44,514 nt of DNA, taken from contig CAMAWP010000015.1 of assembly GCA_945861765.1 (NCBI GenBank), positions 1-44,514 on the forward strand, in the 5' to 3' direction. Origin of the DNA: Akkermansia muciniphila. GTDB taxonomy: Bacteria > Verrucomicrobiota > Verrucomicrobiia > Limisphaerales > SIBE01. Shown piece by piece: positions 24,292 to 33,785 of this stretch. A program made the position numbers and the translations under genes. Position 1 is the first letter of the stretch. Each line of letters starts with the position of its first letter. The notes under the pieces were generated by a model. That model was not told the DNA's origin, ran no database searches, and was given only the letters and a program-made list of their open reading frames with translations.

Positions 24292-25799
24292 AATCACGTC
24301 ACGCCCATCTTTTTGTGACCAGTCTGCTGCTGCTCGGTGCCTTTCTCCAGACGGTTCGGGCCGCCCACCGGTCGCCCACCTTCCGCGTTGTCGCGCCGTC
24401 CCCATCGGGCGAGTTGACCGTTGGGCAGACTTTCCGGGTCGTGGCCGAGGCAGAGGCGGACGCCGGGCGACGCATTGTGAAGGTCGAGTTCTTCGTGTGG
24501 TCGAGCAACCTTCGCGTCGGCGAAGCGACGTCCACGCCGTGGACCGCCGAGGTCAAGCCGCGTGACATCTTTGCCCGGGCGCGCTTCTCGCTCACGGCCC
24601 GCGCCACGGACGACTCGGGCGCCGCCACTGATTCCGAGCCGGTCTGGCTGGCCATGCGAGATGATGCCACGTATCCGCCCCGGGCCCGGGCACGCGAGGA
24701 TCGGTTGATTTCGAAACACCTTCCGGGCAGCCGCCACGAAGGCATTCCGTGCCTCGCCGAGCTTCCCAACGGCGACCTGCTCTGCGCTTTTTACTCTGGC
24801 AAATATGAGTTGTCTGATGACTCCGCCGTGTATCTTACCCGGCTGCCGCGTGGTGCCCGGGAATGGGAACCGCCCCGTCGCATCATTGGCGGTGACGATG
24901 GCGTCTCGAGAGTGAACGCCGTGGTGCTGGCCGGCGGGCCCGGCGAGTTGACGTGCTTCTACTCGAACATCGAAGGGGGAAGGAACTTCGAATTCGCGCG
25001 CCCCTGCTTCCGCGTCTCGCGCGATGACGGCGTCACCTGGGGGCCGGAGCAGCGAGTGCCCGAGCCGAAGTATGAGCATCCCACCGGCACGCTCTTCGCG
25101 CTGAAACTGATTCGCCTCATGGACGGCACGATCGTTCTGCCCGCGAATCGCGAGTGCGAGCATCCCGATCCCAAGCGCGGCTGGACCTCGCTCTTCTACC
25201 GCAGCATCGACGCCGGCAAGACGTGGACTGAGTCGGCGGAGATTCTTCCCACGCCCCGCAATATCCAGCCCACGGCGCAACAACTCGCCGATGGCTCACT
25301 CGTCGCCTTCTTCCGACCACGCGGACGCAATGCGAAGCTCTGGCGCTCCACCTCGCGCGATGGCGGCGTGACGTGGGCCCCGCTCGAACGCACCGCGCTC
25401 GACAATCCCTCCACGCGCTCCGACTTCGTCGTGTTGCCCAGCGGCAAGCTCGTGCTCGCCTGCAACGTGTCGCCGGTCGACCGCGCGCCGGTAAATCTTC
25501 TGCTCTCCGATGAACTCGGCAAAACCTGGCGCGTGAATCGCGCCATCGAGACCGGCCCCGGACCTTACGGTTATTGCGCCGTCCTCCGCACTCGCGACGG
25601 CAAAATCCATGTCGCCTACGACACCGACCGCCGCGTCATCAAGCACGCTGTCGTGGACGAGGCCTGGTTCGACGAGCCGGCGGTGATATATGCTGTCGTC
25701 ATTGCCGGCGGCACCAACGCGCCCCGCAGCCTGCATTTCTCGAACAACCTCTTTCACCCCGGCTCGCAAGAGCTGTCCAACGTGGAGCTTCCGCCATGA
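24288..25799 (+). CDS. Secreted sialidase/BNR-repeat protein
   Basis: 503 residues, signal peptide about 1-25. An Ig-like domain (about 27-125) precedes a sialidase-type six-bladed propeller (about 140-495). Asp-boxes (S-x-D-x-G-x-T-W) are seen as SRDDGVTW (about 244), SIDAGKTW (305), SRDGGVTW (355) and the variant SDELGKTW (406). HEGIPCLAELPNGDLLCAF near residue 148 takes the place of the RIP segment of true sialidases. It probably cleaves or binds sialic-acid-like or other acidic sugars; related BNR proteins also include non-sialidase hydrolases. It is coupled by ATGA overlaps to the haem-propeller genes on both sides, which ties sugar release to oxidation. Confidence 0.87.
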   Translation: MKSRHAHLFVTSLLLLGAFLQTVRAAHRSPTFRVVAPSPSGELTVGQTFRVVAEAEADAGRRIVKVEFFVWSSNLRVGEATSTPWTAEVKPRDIFARARFSLTARATDDSGAATDSEPVWLAMRDDATYPPRARAREDRLISKHLPGSRHEGIPCLAELPNGDLLCAFYSGKYELSDDSAVYLTRLPRGAREWEPPRRIIGGDDGVSRVNAVVLAGGPGELTCFYSNIEGGRNFEFARPCFRVSRDDGVTWGPEQRVPEPKYEHPTGTLFALKLIRLMDGTIVLPANRECEHPDPKRGWTSLFYRSIDAGKTWTESAEILPTPRNIQPTAQQLADGSLVAFFRPRGRNAKLWRSTSRDGGVTWAPLERTALDNPSTRSDFVVLPSGKLVLACNVSPVDRAPVNLLLSDELGKTWRVNRAIETGPGPYGYCAVLRTRDGKIHVAYDTDRRVIKHAVVDEAWFDEPAVIYAVVIAGGTNAPRSLHFSNNLFHPGSQELSNVELPP

Positions 25800-28700
25800 A
25801 CAAAAACACACTCCTTCTCCGTCATTTGCTCCGCATCTTCGCATGCTGCGCCGCCGTCGGCGCGTGTCGCTCCGCGCTGGCCCAACAATCGCCCGGCTGG
25901 CAGTTCGATCGAGACGTCAACCACGACGCGTTGCCCACGGCGCCGCCTGGGTTCGAGGTATCCTTCTTCGCGCGGGAACCGCTCGTGCGCCAGCCGTGCT
26001 CGATGGCCTTCGATGCCAAGGGCCGGCTCTGCGTCGGCATGGGACCGCAGTATCGCAATCCAAAGCCCAACACGCCGGGCGACAGCGTCGTGCTGGTGCT
26101 CGACACGGATGGCGATGGCAAAGCGGATCGCACGAAAACGTTCGCCACCGGTTTCAACGCCATCCAGGGACTCGCCTGGCACGGTCGGGATTTGTGGGTG
26201 GCCAACGCGCCCGACCTCACTGTCGTGCGCGACCTCGATGGCGATGACGAGGCGGATGAATACGTCCGCGTGTTCACCGACCTCGGCAATCTCGAGCACG
26301 GCCTGCACGGCTTGAACTGGGCACCCGACGGCAAGCTCTACATGAGCAAGGGCAACTCGAAGGGTCTGACGCAGCCGGGCCGCATCGCTCCGAAAGCGTT
26401 TCGCGAACTGTGGGGTGTGACCGCGCCAGCCGGCTCGCCCGGCTTCCCGGCGCCGCGCACGTTCAAGAAGGGCGAATACCAAAAAGCCTATCACGATCCC
26501 GAAGACGACTGGGGCCGCGAAGGCGGCGTGCTGCGCTGCAACGATGGCGGGCGCGATCTCGAAATCGTCTCGCGCGGGATGCGCAATCCGTGGGACATCA
26601 CGTTCGATTCCAGCTTCAACTGGCTAGGCACGGACAACGACCAGAACGAAGGCGACCGCGTGTTGAGCCCGTTTTACGGCGCGCACTTCGGCTGGAATCA
26701 TCCGTGGAGCACGAGTTGGTCGGGCGCGGGCAATCTGCCCACCACGCCGATCAGCGCTCCGGTTTTCCACGGCTCCGGCACGGGCATCATCTTCTACGAC
26801 GCGCCGCAGTTTCCGCCGGAGTTCCGCCGCGTGTTCTTCGTCAACGACTGGCTGCTCAAGACAACGTTCGCCTATCGCCCGCGTTGGGACGGCGCGTTGA
26901 TGCAACCGACGGGGGGGCAGTGGCAGCCATTCATCAGTGGTGGCGCTGGGCTGTTTCGACCGACGGATTTGGAAGTCGGCCCCGACGGCGCGTTGTGGTG
27001 CCTGGGCTGGAGCAGCGGCTACGGGGTGGAGTGGAAGGACGGTAGAGCGAACGGCGAGATGCTCAACGAAGGCCGTGTGTTCCGCATCGCGTGGACGAAC
27101 GCGCCGGTCGCGTGGTGGAATTCCGCCAAGCGCGGCAAGCCGCTCGCGCAATGGAACGTGACCGAACTCATCGAAGACTTCGCCGGCCCGTTGCCGGTGT
27201 GGCGCAGCGACGCGCAGGATGAACTGGTGCGACGGAACACGTCCGTAAAACGCGATCTCATCGCCGGGTTGGCGAGCGGCACGTTGACCGAAGCGCAGGA
27301 GACCTGGGCCGCGTGGACTTTGGGCCGAATCGCGCCGGAAGATGCGAGGGTGGACGAGTGGTTCGCCACTCCGAAAGCCAGTCAGAATCTGGCGATGCAA
27401 TCGCTGCGTATTCTTGCCCACCGCAGCCGCATTACCCAACGCCCGCTCCCGGACGCCATCGCCCGCGCGCTGACCAACTCCGAACCCCGCCTCCGCTTCG
27501 AGGCCGTTCAGGCCATCTGGCAGGCGAATCAAACTCAGTTTCTGCGACCGTTGAAGGCGCTGGCAGCCCGCGAGACGGATCGCCTCACGTATTACTGCGC
27601 GTGGAATGCGCTCGGAGCGTTCGCGTCCACGAATCAACTCGCGGCGATGCTCGACGATGCGCGGGGTGGATTGCGCGCCGCCGCGTTGCTGGCCCTCGCC
27701 AGCCGGGACGCGCTCGACGAAGCCACCGCCTCACGACTGCTGACCGATCCGCACAGCCCTGCGTCCACGACCGCCGCGCTTTGGATCACGAAGCACCGCG
27801 GCAGTTCGCTTGTGCTTCTGTCCCCAGGCGAAGGCGGGTTTGAGCGCGAAGTAACGGTCAATCTCGAACGCAGCTTCAAGCCTTCAGACATCCGCTACAC
27901 ACTCGACGGCTCCACGCCGACGTTGCGTTCGCCCACGTTTGACGGCCCGCGCCTGGTCATCCGCGAGACCACGACACTCAAGGCCGCCCTGTTCGTGAAC
28001 AATGAAATGATCGGCCGGCCGGTTGAAGCCGTTTACCGAAAAGCTGGCGAGACCGGCCCTGTGACCTCGCTGCTCCAGCCGCAATCCACGCCCACAACAA
28101 TCGAGCATGTGCTGCCGTTGCTGGCGAAAGCAGATGGGAAGCGGGGCGAGGAACTGTTCTTCTCGGCCGGCGGGGCGGGCTGCTTCAACTGCCATCGCGT
28201 CGGCGCGCGCGGAAACAATTTCGCGCCCGACCTCACCGGACTCGGCCAACGCACCGAGGCGCGGCATGTGATCGAGTCCATCCTCGCGCCCAACGCCGTC
28301 ATTACCGAAGGCTTCAACACCCTGAATGTCGAAACGCCGGACGCCGAATACTCGGGTGTGCTGCTGGAGGAATCGGGGCTCGCCCTCACGCTCGGTCTCG
28401 CCACCGGTCAGCGCCAGATCATCCCGAAGTCAAAACTCACCTCGCGAAAAACCGCCGCCGGGTCCGCCATGCCGGCCTACGACACATTGCTCGCACCGCA
28501 CTACGCGGCGGACCTTGCGGCATATCTGCTGGCACAGAAAGGCTTAGCGTCGGGCATTGCTCGGCCGGAAGTTTCCAGTGCGCCAGCCGTGTTGAGCGAT
28601 GCTCGGCGCTCCCCCGACGCCACTCCTTCGGTCGCACCGACCGCGTGGCCAAAGGGCGATGGCTTTCAGTTTGCCCAAACCCCGGATCGCCTCGTCATCG

Positions 28701-29545
28701 CGCACTCCGGCCAGCCCGTGACGGAGTTTGTCTTCCGCGATGAGAACATCCTGCGACCTTACTTCGCGAACGTCCACGCTCCCGGCGGGCTGAAAGCCAC
28801 GCGCAACCATCCGCCCATCGCGGGTGTGGACGCCACGGACCACGACACCATGCATCCCGGCATCTGGCTCGCGTTTGGGGACATCAGCGGCGCCGACTTC
28901 TGGCGCAACAAGGGGAGCATCGAACATCGCCGTTTCACCGAATCGCCGGCGGTCCGAGGCGGTCGTCTCACCTTCGCCACCGAGTGCCGCCTGCGCACCG
29001 CCGACGGCCGAACTCTGAGCGCGCTCACCGATCGCTTCGCGCTCGCGGCGCAGACCAACGCGTGGCTGCTCGTGTGGGACGCGACTTTTCATTCCGACGA
29101 AGCTGACTTCACTTTCGGCGACCAGGAAGAGATGGGTTTTGGCGTGCGCGTGGCGACGGCCATCACGGAAAAGAACGGCGGCGTGATCACCAGCAGCAGC
29201 GGACTGAGGACGGCGAAAAGCACCTGGGGTCAGCCAGCCGATTGGTGCGACTATTCCGGGACCGTGGACGGCAAGCCCATTGGCATCACGGTCCTGACGG
29301 ATCCGAAACATTTTCGCCCGAGCTGGTGGCACAACCGCGACTACGGCGTCTTCGTCGCCAATCCCTTCGGCCGCGCCGCCATGAAGCGGGGCGACAAAAG
29401 CGCCGTGACGGTGAAGCGCGGTGAGACCTTCCGACTGCGGTTCGGAGCCGCCATTCACAGTGGACCAGCATACGACGCGGCCACAGAGTTCCGAGGATTC
29501 ATCGAACCGACTCGGGAGGGCGCGGACAAGCCGACACGCAACTGA
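25796..29545 (+). CDS. Giant fusion: propeller + HEAT + chitobiase-C-like + cytochrome c + DUF6807 (PmoA-like)
   Basis: 1249 residues, signal peptide about 1-29. Order: sugar-dehydrogenase-like propeller (about 45-430; opens PPGFEVSFFAREPLVRQP, calcium-type DTDGDGKAD and DLDGDDEAD); alpha-repeat region (about 450-670); a chitobiase/hexosaminidase C-terminal-type beta domain (about 675-760, DIRYTLDGSTPTL); cytochrome c with CFNCH (about 796-800), NFAPDLTGLG and a Met in SAMPAYD; and a C-terminal DUF6807/'PmoA' domain (about 955-1230, with HDTMHPGIWLAFGDISG, EEMGFGVRVA and WCDYSG). DUF6807 is normally a stand-alone PVC/Bacteroidota protein, so the fusion is unusual. It overlaps the sialidase gene by 4 nt. 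Function of the C-terminal domain is unknown. Confidence 0.88.
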   Translation: MNKNTLLLRHLLRIFACCAAVGACRSALAQQSPGWQFDRDVNHDALPTAPPGFEVSFFAREPLVRQPCSMAFDAKGRLCVGMGPQYRNPKPNTPGDSVVLVLDTDGDGKADRTKTFATGFNAIQGLAWHGRDLWVANAPDLTVVRDLDGDDEADEYVRVFTDLGNLEHGLHGLNWAPDGKLYMSKGNSKGLTQPGRIAPKAFRELWGVTAPAGSPGFPAPRTFKKGEYQKAYHDPEDDWGREGGVLRCNDGGRDLEIVSRGMRNPWDITFDSSFNWLGTDNDQNEGDRVLSPFYGAHFGWNHPWSTSWSGAGNLPTTPISAPVFHGSGTGIIFYDAPQFPPEFRRVFFVNDWLLKTTFAYRPRWDGALMQPTGGQWQPFISGGAGLFRPTDLEVGPDGALWCLGWSSGYGVEWKDGRANGEMLNEGRVFRIAWTNAPVAWWNSAKRGKPLAQWNVTELIEDFAGPLPVWRSDAQDELVRRNTSVKRDLIAGLASGTLTEAQETWAAWTLGRIAPEDARVDEWFATPKASQNLAMQSLRILAHRSRITQRPLPDAIARALTNSEPRLRFEAVQAIWQANQTQFLRPLKALAARETDRLTYYCAWNALGAFASTNQLAAMLDDARGGLRAAALLALASRDALDEATASRLLTDPHSPASTTAALWITKHRGSSLVLLSPGEGGFEREVTVNLERSFKPSDIRYTLDGSTPTLRSPTFDGPRLVIRETTTLKAALFVNNEMIGRPVEAVYRKAGETGPVTSLLQPQSTPTTIEHVLPLLAKADGKRGEELFFSAGGAGCFNCHRVGARGNNFAPDLTGLGQRTEARHVIESILAPNAVITEGFNTLNVETPDAEYSGVLLEESGLALTLGLATGQRQIIPKSKLTSRKTAAGSAMPAYDTLLAPHYAADLAAYLLAQKGLASGIARPEVSSAPAVLSDARRSPDATPSVAPTAWPKGDGFQFAQTPDRLVIAHSGQPVTEFVFRDENILRPYFANVHAPGGLKATRNHPPIAGVDATDHDTMHPGIWLAFGDISGADFWRNKGSIEHRRFTESPAVRGGRLTFATECRLRTADGRTLSALTDRFALAAQTNAWLLVWDATFHSDEADFTFGDQEEMGFGVRVATAITEKNGGVITSSSGLRTAKSTWGQPADWCDYSGTVDGKPIGITVLTDPKHFRPSWWHNRDYGVFVANPFGRAAMKRGDKSAVTVKRGETFRLRFGAAIHSGPAYDAATEFRGFIEPTREGADKPTRN

Positions 29546-29630
29546 CCGTCATGAGCCGGATGAAGGCCGAACTGAAGATCTGGCAATTGTCGGTGATTCG
29601 CTGCTACCATGTTGGGGACTACAAAACACA

Positions 29631-30533
29631 ATGAAACAGATTCTCGCACTATTCACGGTCTGCCTGCTGGCTTGGCTGACCGCCCTTCACGCCGCAACTC
29701 CGCGCCCCGTCCGTGTTCTGATGTGGGACGAGCAACAGCCAGAGCAGAAGCGCGCCTATGGAGAAAGGTTCCTCGGCGAAACCATCGCGGCGCACCTCAC
29801 CGCCCAATCCGGTTTCGTCGTAAAGAACGCTTCGCTCAACTCGCCAGGGCAGGGTCTCGATGACGCGACACTCAATGACACCGATGTGGTGATCTGGTGG
29901 AGTCACCAGAAGAACCCGTTCGTGACGGACGAGAACGTGGAGCGCCTCGTGACGCGCGTGCGTGAGGGGAAGTTGGGCTTCATCGCGCTGCACTCGGCGC
30001 ACTGGGCGCGACCGTTTGTGCGGCTCATGCAGGAGCGGGCCAAGGACGATGCGCTGGCGCAGATTCCCTCTGCCGAACGTGCCACGGCGAAGTTCGAATA
30101 CTTCAATCAGAACCCGCTCGGCAAAGTCCCGCGACGTGATGCGCCCCTGACCCCGGCGTTGCGTCAGGAGGACGGTGTCTGGAAGCTCACGCTCCCCGGC
30201 TGCATCTTTCCCGCGTATCGCGGCGATGGCGCGCCGAGTCACGTCACCACGCTCTTGCCTGATCATCCGATCGCCGTCGGGTTGCCGGCGAAGTGGGACG
30301 TGAAGCAGACGGAAATGTATGACGAGCCCTTCCACGTACCGAAGCCCGACGCGGTGGTCTTTGAAGAGCGATGGGACAAAGGCGAGCACTTCCGCAGCGG
30401 CTGCGTCTGGCAGGTGGGTAAGGGGCGTGTCTTCTACTTCCGTCCCGGCCACGAAACGTTTCCCGTCTTCAAGCAAGCCGAGCCACTGCGCGTCGTGGAG
30501 AATGCGGCTCGCTGGGTCGCGCCGGAGAAATGA
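29631..30533 (+). CDS. Secreted ThuA-domain protein
   Basis: 300 residues from the ATG at 29631, which gives a signal peptide (about 1-22, ending LHAA). The frame is open upstream but overlaps the preceding gene. ThuA fold: RVLMWDEQQPEQKRAYGE, DTDVVIWWSHQKNPFVTDE, and GKLGFIALHSAHWARPF at about 114-130, in the place of the amidotransferase nucleophile elbow. The phrase GRVFYFRPGHETFPVF is characteristic of ThuA proteins. Distinct from the ThuA copy at 6394 (low similarity by eye). Likely acts on an oxidised sugar made by the haem-propeller proteins; this is inferred from neighbourhood. Confidence 0.87.
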   Translation: MKQILALFTVCLLAWLTALHAATPRPVRVLMWDEQQPEQKRAYGERFLGETIAAHLTAQSGFVVKNASLNSPGQGLDDATLNDTDVVIWWSHQKNPFVTDENVERLVTRVREGKLGFIALHSAHWARPFVRLMQERAKDDALAQIPSAERATAKFEYFNQNPLGKVPRRDAPLTPALRQEDGVWKLTLPGCIFPAYRGDGAPSHVTTLLPDHPIAVGLPAKWDVKQTEMYDEPFHVPKPDAVVFEERWDKGEHFRSGCVWQVGKGRVFYFRPGHETFPVFKQAEPLRVVENAARWVAPEK

Positions 30534-30602
30534 ATGCGTGAAGCCAGACCGAGACAACCGCCCGGTTCGATGGCCGGCGCTCCGTCGCTATTTGCCTGCA
30601 CC

Positions 30603-31793
30603 ATGAAGCACCGATTCCTGTTTTTCTCCGCCCTGCTACTCGCTCCGCTGGTGGCGCTGCACGCCGCCGACGCTTCGCAAACATCCCTTCCCCTTCCAGG
30701 CCAGGTCTTTCAGGTGGAAGGCCGCACGGCGTTCGTCATCTCGCCGCAGGACCATCAAGTGATCCAACGAAGCTCGAAGAAGAAAAGCTCCATGCTTATC
30801 AGCGGTGAGTTGGCCGGTTTCACTCGCAAGAAGTGGACCGTCGAAGCGCGCCTCATCGTGGACGGCCAGCTCGGGAAGTGGCAGCGCCTGTCCGTTGATT
30901 CAAAGCGGCAAAGTTTTGCGGCGCGCTGGGACGCGCCCGCCGGCGGCTGGCATCGCCTGGAAATCCGCGCGTTTTCCGGCGGCAGCGTTCTGGCCGAATC
31001 GGTGGTTGAGCATGTCGGCGTGGGTGAGGTCTTTGTCATTGCCGGACAGTCCAACTCCGCTAACCACGGCGCGGAAAAGCAGAACACCAAGACCGGCCTC
31101 GTCGCGGCCTTTGACGGCCAACGCTGGCGACCCGCCCACGATCCACAGCCCGGTGCCAGAGGCGGTGGAGGCAGTTTCATCCCGCCGTTCGGCGACGCCA
31201 TCGCGGAGAAATTCCATGTCCAGGTCGGCATCGTGGCCTGCGGTGTGGGGGCCACCAGCGTGCGTGAGTGGCTGCCGAAGGAATCGAAGTTTCCCAATCC
31301 TCCCACCATTGAAGGCAACGTGACAAAACTTCCGGGTGGCGAATGGGAGAGCAAGGGTTTGGTTTTTACCAACTTCAGCGCGCGCCTGAAACAACTCGGC
31401 CCATGCGGCTTTCGCGCCGTGCTCTGGCACCAGGGCGAAAGCGACGCCAACCAGGCTGACTCCACGCGCACGCTGCCGGGCCATCTCTACCGCGACTATC
31501 TGGAGCAACTCATCCGCGCCTCGCGCCGGGAGATCGGCTGGAACGCGCCGTGGTTCGTCGCGCAGGTCAGTTATCATGTGCCCGGCGATGAAGCGTCGCC
31601 GGACATCCGCGCGGCGCAGGCTGCGCTGTGGAAGAAGGGTCTCGCCCTCGAAGGTCCCGACAGCGATGCCCTCAAGGGCGAGCTCCGCGACGATGGTGGC
31701 CAGGGCGTTCACTTCAGCGGGCCCGGCCTGCGCGAACACGCCGCACGCTGGGTGGAGAAAGTCGCGCCGTGGCTCGAACAACGATTAAAATGA
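30603..31793 (+). CDS. Secreted SGNH/sialate O-acetylesterase-like protein
   Basis: 396 residues from the ATG at 30603, which gives a signal peptide (about 1-21, ending LHAA). In-frame upstream ATGs exist from 30534 but would spoil it. An N-terminal beta domain (about 25-135) precedes the SGNH core, with nucleophile block VIAGQSNSANHG (about 145-156), WHQGESD (about 276) and a C-terminal VHFSGPGLREHA whose His is the likely catalytic base. Third acetylesterase of the window and, unlike the second half of the protein at 235, with all blocks intact. It overlaps the peptidase gene by 4 nt. Confidence 0.88.
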   Translation: MKHRFLFFSALLLAPLVALHAADASQTSLPLPGQVFQVEGRTAFVISPQDHQVIQRSSKKKSSMLISGELAGFTRKKWTVEARLIVDGQLGKWQRLSVDSKRQSFAARWDAPAGGWHRLEIRAFSGGSVLAESVVEHVGVGEVFVIAGQSNSANHGAEKQNTKTGLVAAFDGQRWRPAHDPQPGARGGGGSFIPPFGDAIAEKFHVQVGIVACGVGATSVREWLPKESKFPNPPTIEGNVTKLPGGEWESKGLVFTNFSARLKQLGPCGFRAVLWHQGESDANQADSTRTLPGHLYRDYLEQLIRASRREIGWNAPWFVAQVSYHVPGDEASPDIRAAQAALWKKGLALEGPDSDALKGELRDDGGQGVHFSGPGLREHAARWVEKVAPWLEQRLK

Positions 31794-33397
31794 ATACCAT
31801 GAACATGCCGCCATACGTCTCCAGACTTCGGTTCCTCACTGCCTTAGCCCTCGCTTTGGCTTGCCTGAACTCAGCAGCAGCCAGCCATCAGACAAATTCC
31901 ATCGAAGGCTGGACCGTGCTGGTGAACGAGCGATTGCTCACCGAGGACAAATCGGGAGCCGCGAAGGCGCTCGAACTTCTGGGCCCGCAGTTGCGAGAAA
32001 TTGTCCGCGTGGTGCCAGCGTCGGCAATGGCGAAATTGCGCGAGGTGACGTTGTGGTTCTCACCCGAATATCCCGGAGTGCCGCCGCGCGCGGAGTATCA
32101 TCCGGGCGCCGGCTGGCTGCGCGACAATGGACGTGATCCAGCGATGGCCAAGGGGGTCGAATTCACCGATGTGCGGAACTTCGAGGCCGAGACGAAGCGG
32201 ATGCCGAACTTCACCCTGCACGAGCTGGCGCACGCGTATCATGACCGGGTGCTGGCCGGTGGCTTTGACAATGCGGAAATCAAAGCCGCCTACGAGCGCG
32301 CGAAGTCGAGCAAGGGATACGAAAAGGTCGAACGCTGGTTCGGTAACGGACGGCCGAACACGAAGGAGAAAGCCTACGCGATGACCAACCCGATGGAATA
32401 CTTTGCCGAGACAACGGAGGCGTTCTTCTCGCGCAATGATTTCTTTCCTTTCACTCGCGACGAATTGAAACAGCACGATCCCGAGATGGAGAAGTTGCTG
32501 GAGCGGTTGTGGGGTTTCCCCACTCCATCCACCAAGACGAGCCAGGTGAGGCCACCGCCGCTCGAACTCAAGGTTCCCGCGTTCTACAAAAAATATCTGG
32601 AGGCGGATGGCTACCCCATCGTCGCCTCGGCGCACGTCAACGATTACGGGCTCAAAGAAGCCGCCTACCTCGTCAACCTCATGCTCGCCAAGCGTCCGGA
32701 CGTGCGCGCGGCCATGATCAAAAGCGGTTCAAGGCTGTGCATCATCGCGCACAATGAATTCACCACCGACCTGCCGGAGTGGGCAAAGATGACGCCCAAG
32801 GATTATTGGGACGCCCGCGCCCGGGGCACGGGCGGCTCGGCCGACGATCCACTCTGTTCCTGCGGCGAGGAGAATCTGCTCGCCTACCCCGGCGACCCCT
32901 ACGCGGCGGAAAATATTCTCATCCACGAGTTCGCGCACAACATCCACCTGCGCGGGATGGTGAACGTGGACCCGACCTTCGATCCGCGCGTGCAGGCGGC
33001 CTATGACTCGGCGATGAAGACGGGCTTGTGGAAAGGCAAATACGCGTCCGTGAACCATCACGAATACTTTGCCGAGGGCGTGCAGTCGTGGTTCGACAAC
33101 AACCGCGTGAACGACCACGACCACAACCATGTGCATTTGCGCTCGCAGCTCCTCGAATATGACCCCGGCCTGGCCGCGCTGTGCCGGGAGGTTTTCGGTG
33201 ACACCGAATTGAAATACACCAAGCCCGCCACCCGCCTGCGCGACCACCTCGAAGGCTACGACCCCGCGACCGCGCCGAAATTCGCCTGGCCCGAACGTCT
33301 GACGAAGGTGAAGGCCGAGATAAGGCAAGAGGCCCAGGCCCGGAGCGATGCCGCGGAGAAAAGCGCCACCGCGACACCGAAGGAGCCGGCCCGGTAA
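31790..33397 (+). CDS. Secreted tandem-domain zinc metallopeptidase (gluzincin-like)
   Basis: 535 residues, with a signal peptide ending near residue 27; an ATG at 31799 is an alternative start. Two homologous-looking halves each hold an HExxH zinc motif and a downstream Glu helix: HELAHAYHD (about 143) with MEYFAETTEAFF (about 201), and HEFAHNIHL (about 379) with HEYFAEGVQSWF (about 423). The HExxH plus later YFAE pattern places both halves with gluzincin peptidases such as the lethal-factor-like (ATLF) group; that name is a fold-level comparison only. The C-terminus is Lys/Glu/Ala rich. Both sites look intact. Coupled by ATGA to the esterase gene. Substrate unknown, perhaps glycoproteins. 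Confidence 0.75.
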   Translation: MNTMNMPPYVSRLRFLTALALALACLNSAAASHQTNSIEGWTVLVNERLLTEDKSGAAKALELLGPQLREIVRVVPASAMAKLREVTLWFSPEYPGVPPRAEYHPGAGWLRDNGRDPAMAKGVEFTDVRNFEAETKRMPNFTLHELAHAYHDRVLAGGFDNAEIKAAYERAKSSKGYEKVERWFGNGRPNTKEKAYAMTNPMEYFAETTEAFFSRNDFFPFTRDELKQHDPEMEKLLERLWGFPTPSTKTSQVRPPPLELKVPAFYKKYLEADGYPIVASAHVNDYGLKEAAYLVNLMLAKRPDVRAAMIKSGSRLCIIAHNEFTTDLPEWAKMTPKDYWDARARGTGGSADDPLCSCGEENLLAYPGDPYAAENILIHEFAHNIHLRGMVNVDPTFDPRVQAAYDSAMKTGLWKGKYASVNHHEYFAEGVQSWFDNNRVNDHDHNHVHLRSQLLEYDPGLAALCREVFGDTELKYTKPATRLRDHLEGYDPATAPKFAWPERLTKVKAEIRQEAQARSDAAEKSATATPKEPAR

Positions 33398-33430
33398 TCT
33401 CCCGTCACCGCTTCTTGATCCATCACATCC

Positions 33431-33785
33431 ATGAAAATCATCCGCATCTTTGCCCATCGCGTTGAACTCCACTGCACGAGACGACTTACAATTGGTCCGG
33501 TGGCAAATCGGTCACGGTGTTCGACAACACCATCGTCGGAGTCGAGACCGATACCGGACTGATTGGTTACGGCGAGGTCTGTCTGCTCGGGCCGTTCTAT
33601 CTGCCCGCGTATGCGGAGGGCGTGCGCGCCGGTCTTCGTGAACTCGGGCCGCATTTGTTGGGCGAAGATCCGCGCCAATGGATAAAATTAAACCGCACGA
33701 TGGACGCCGCGCTCAAGGGCCATTCGTATGTGAAGAGCGGCCTCGACATCACGTGCTGGAACATCCTCGGCCAAGCGGCGCAGGT
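33431..33785 (+). pseudogene. 5' remnant of an enolase-superfamily (mandelate racemase-like) gene
   Basis: The first codons read MKIIRIFAHRVEL. A frame change a few codons later (as if one C were lost near 33467) leads into VTVFDNTIVGVETDTGLIGY, GEVCLLGPFYLPAYAEG, LLGEDPRQWIKLNR and GHSYVKSGLDITCWNILGQ. This is the capping domain and first barrel strand of mandelate racemase/muconate cycloisomerase-type enzymes. The barrel with its metal ligands is missing: near 33770-33785 the sequence passes into a minus-strand gene fragment. Such enzymes dehydrate or isomerise sugar acids, which fits the cluster on its left, but this copy is dead. Confidence 0.85.

Noticed and set aside
30453-30462. LacI-type palindrome GAAACGTTTC
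   Set aside because: It lies inside the ThuA coding sequence and encodes the conserved HETFPVF block, so the palindrome is probably chance.
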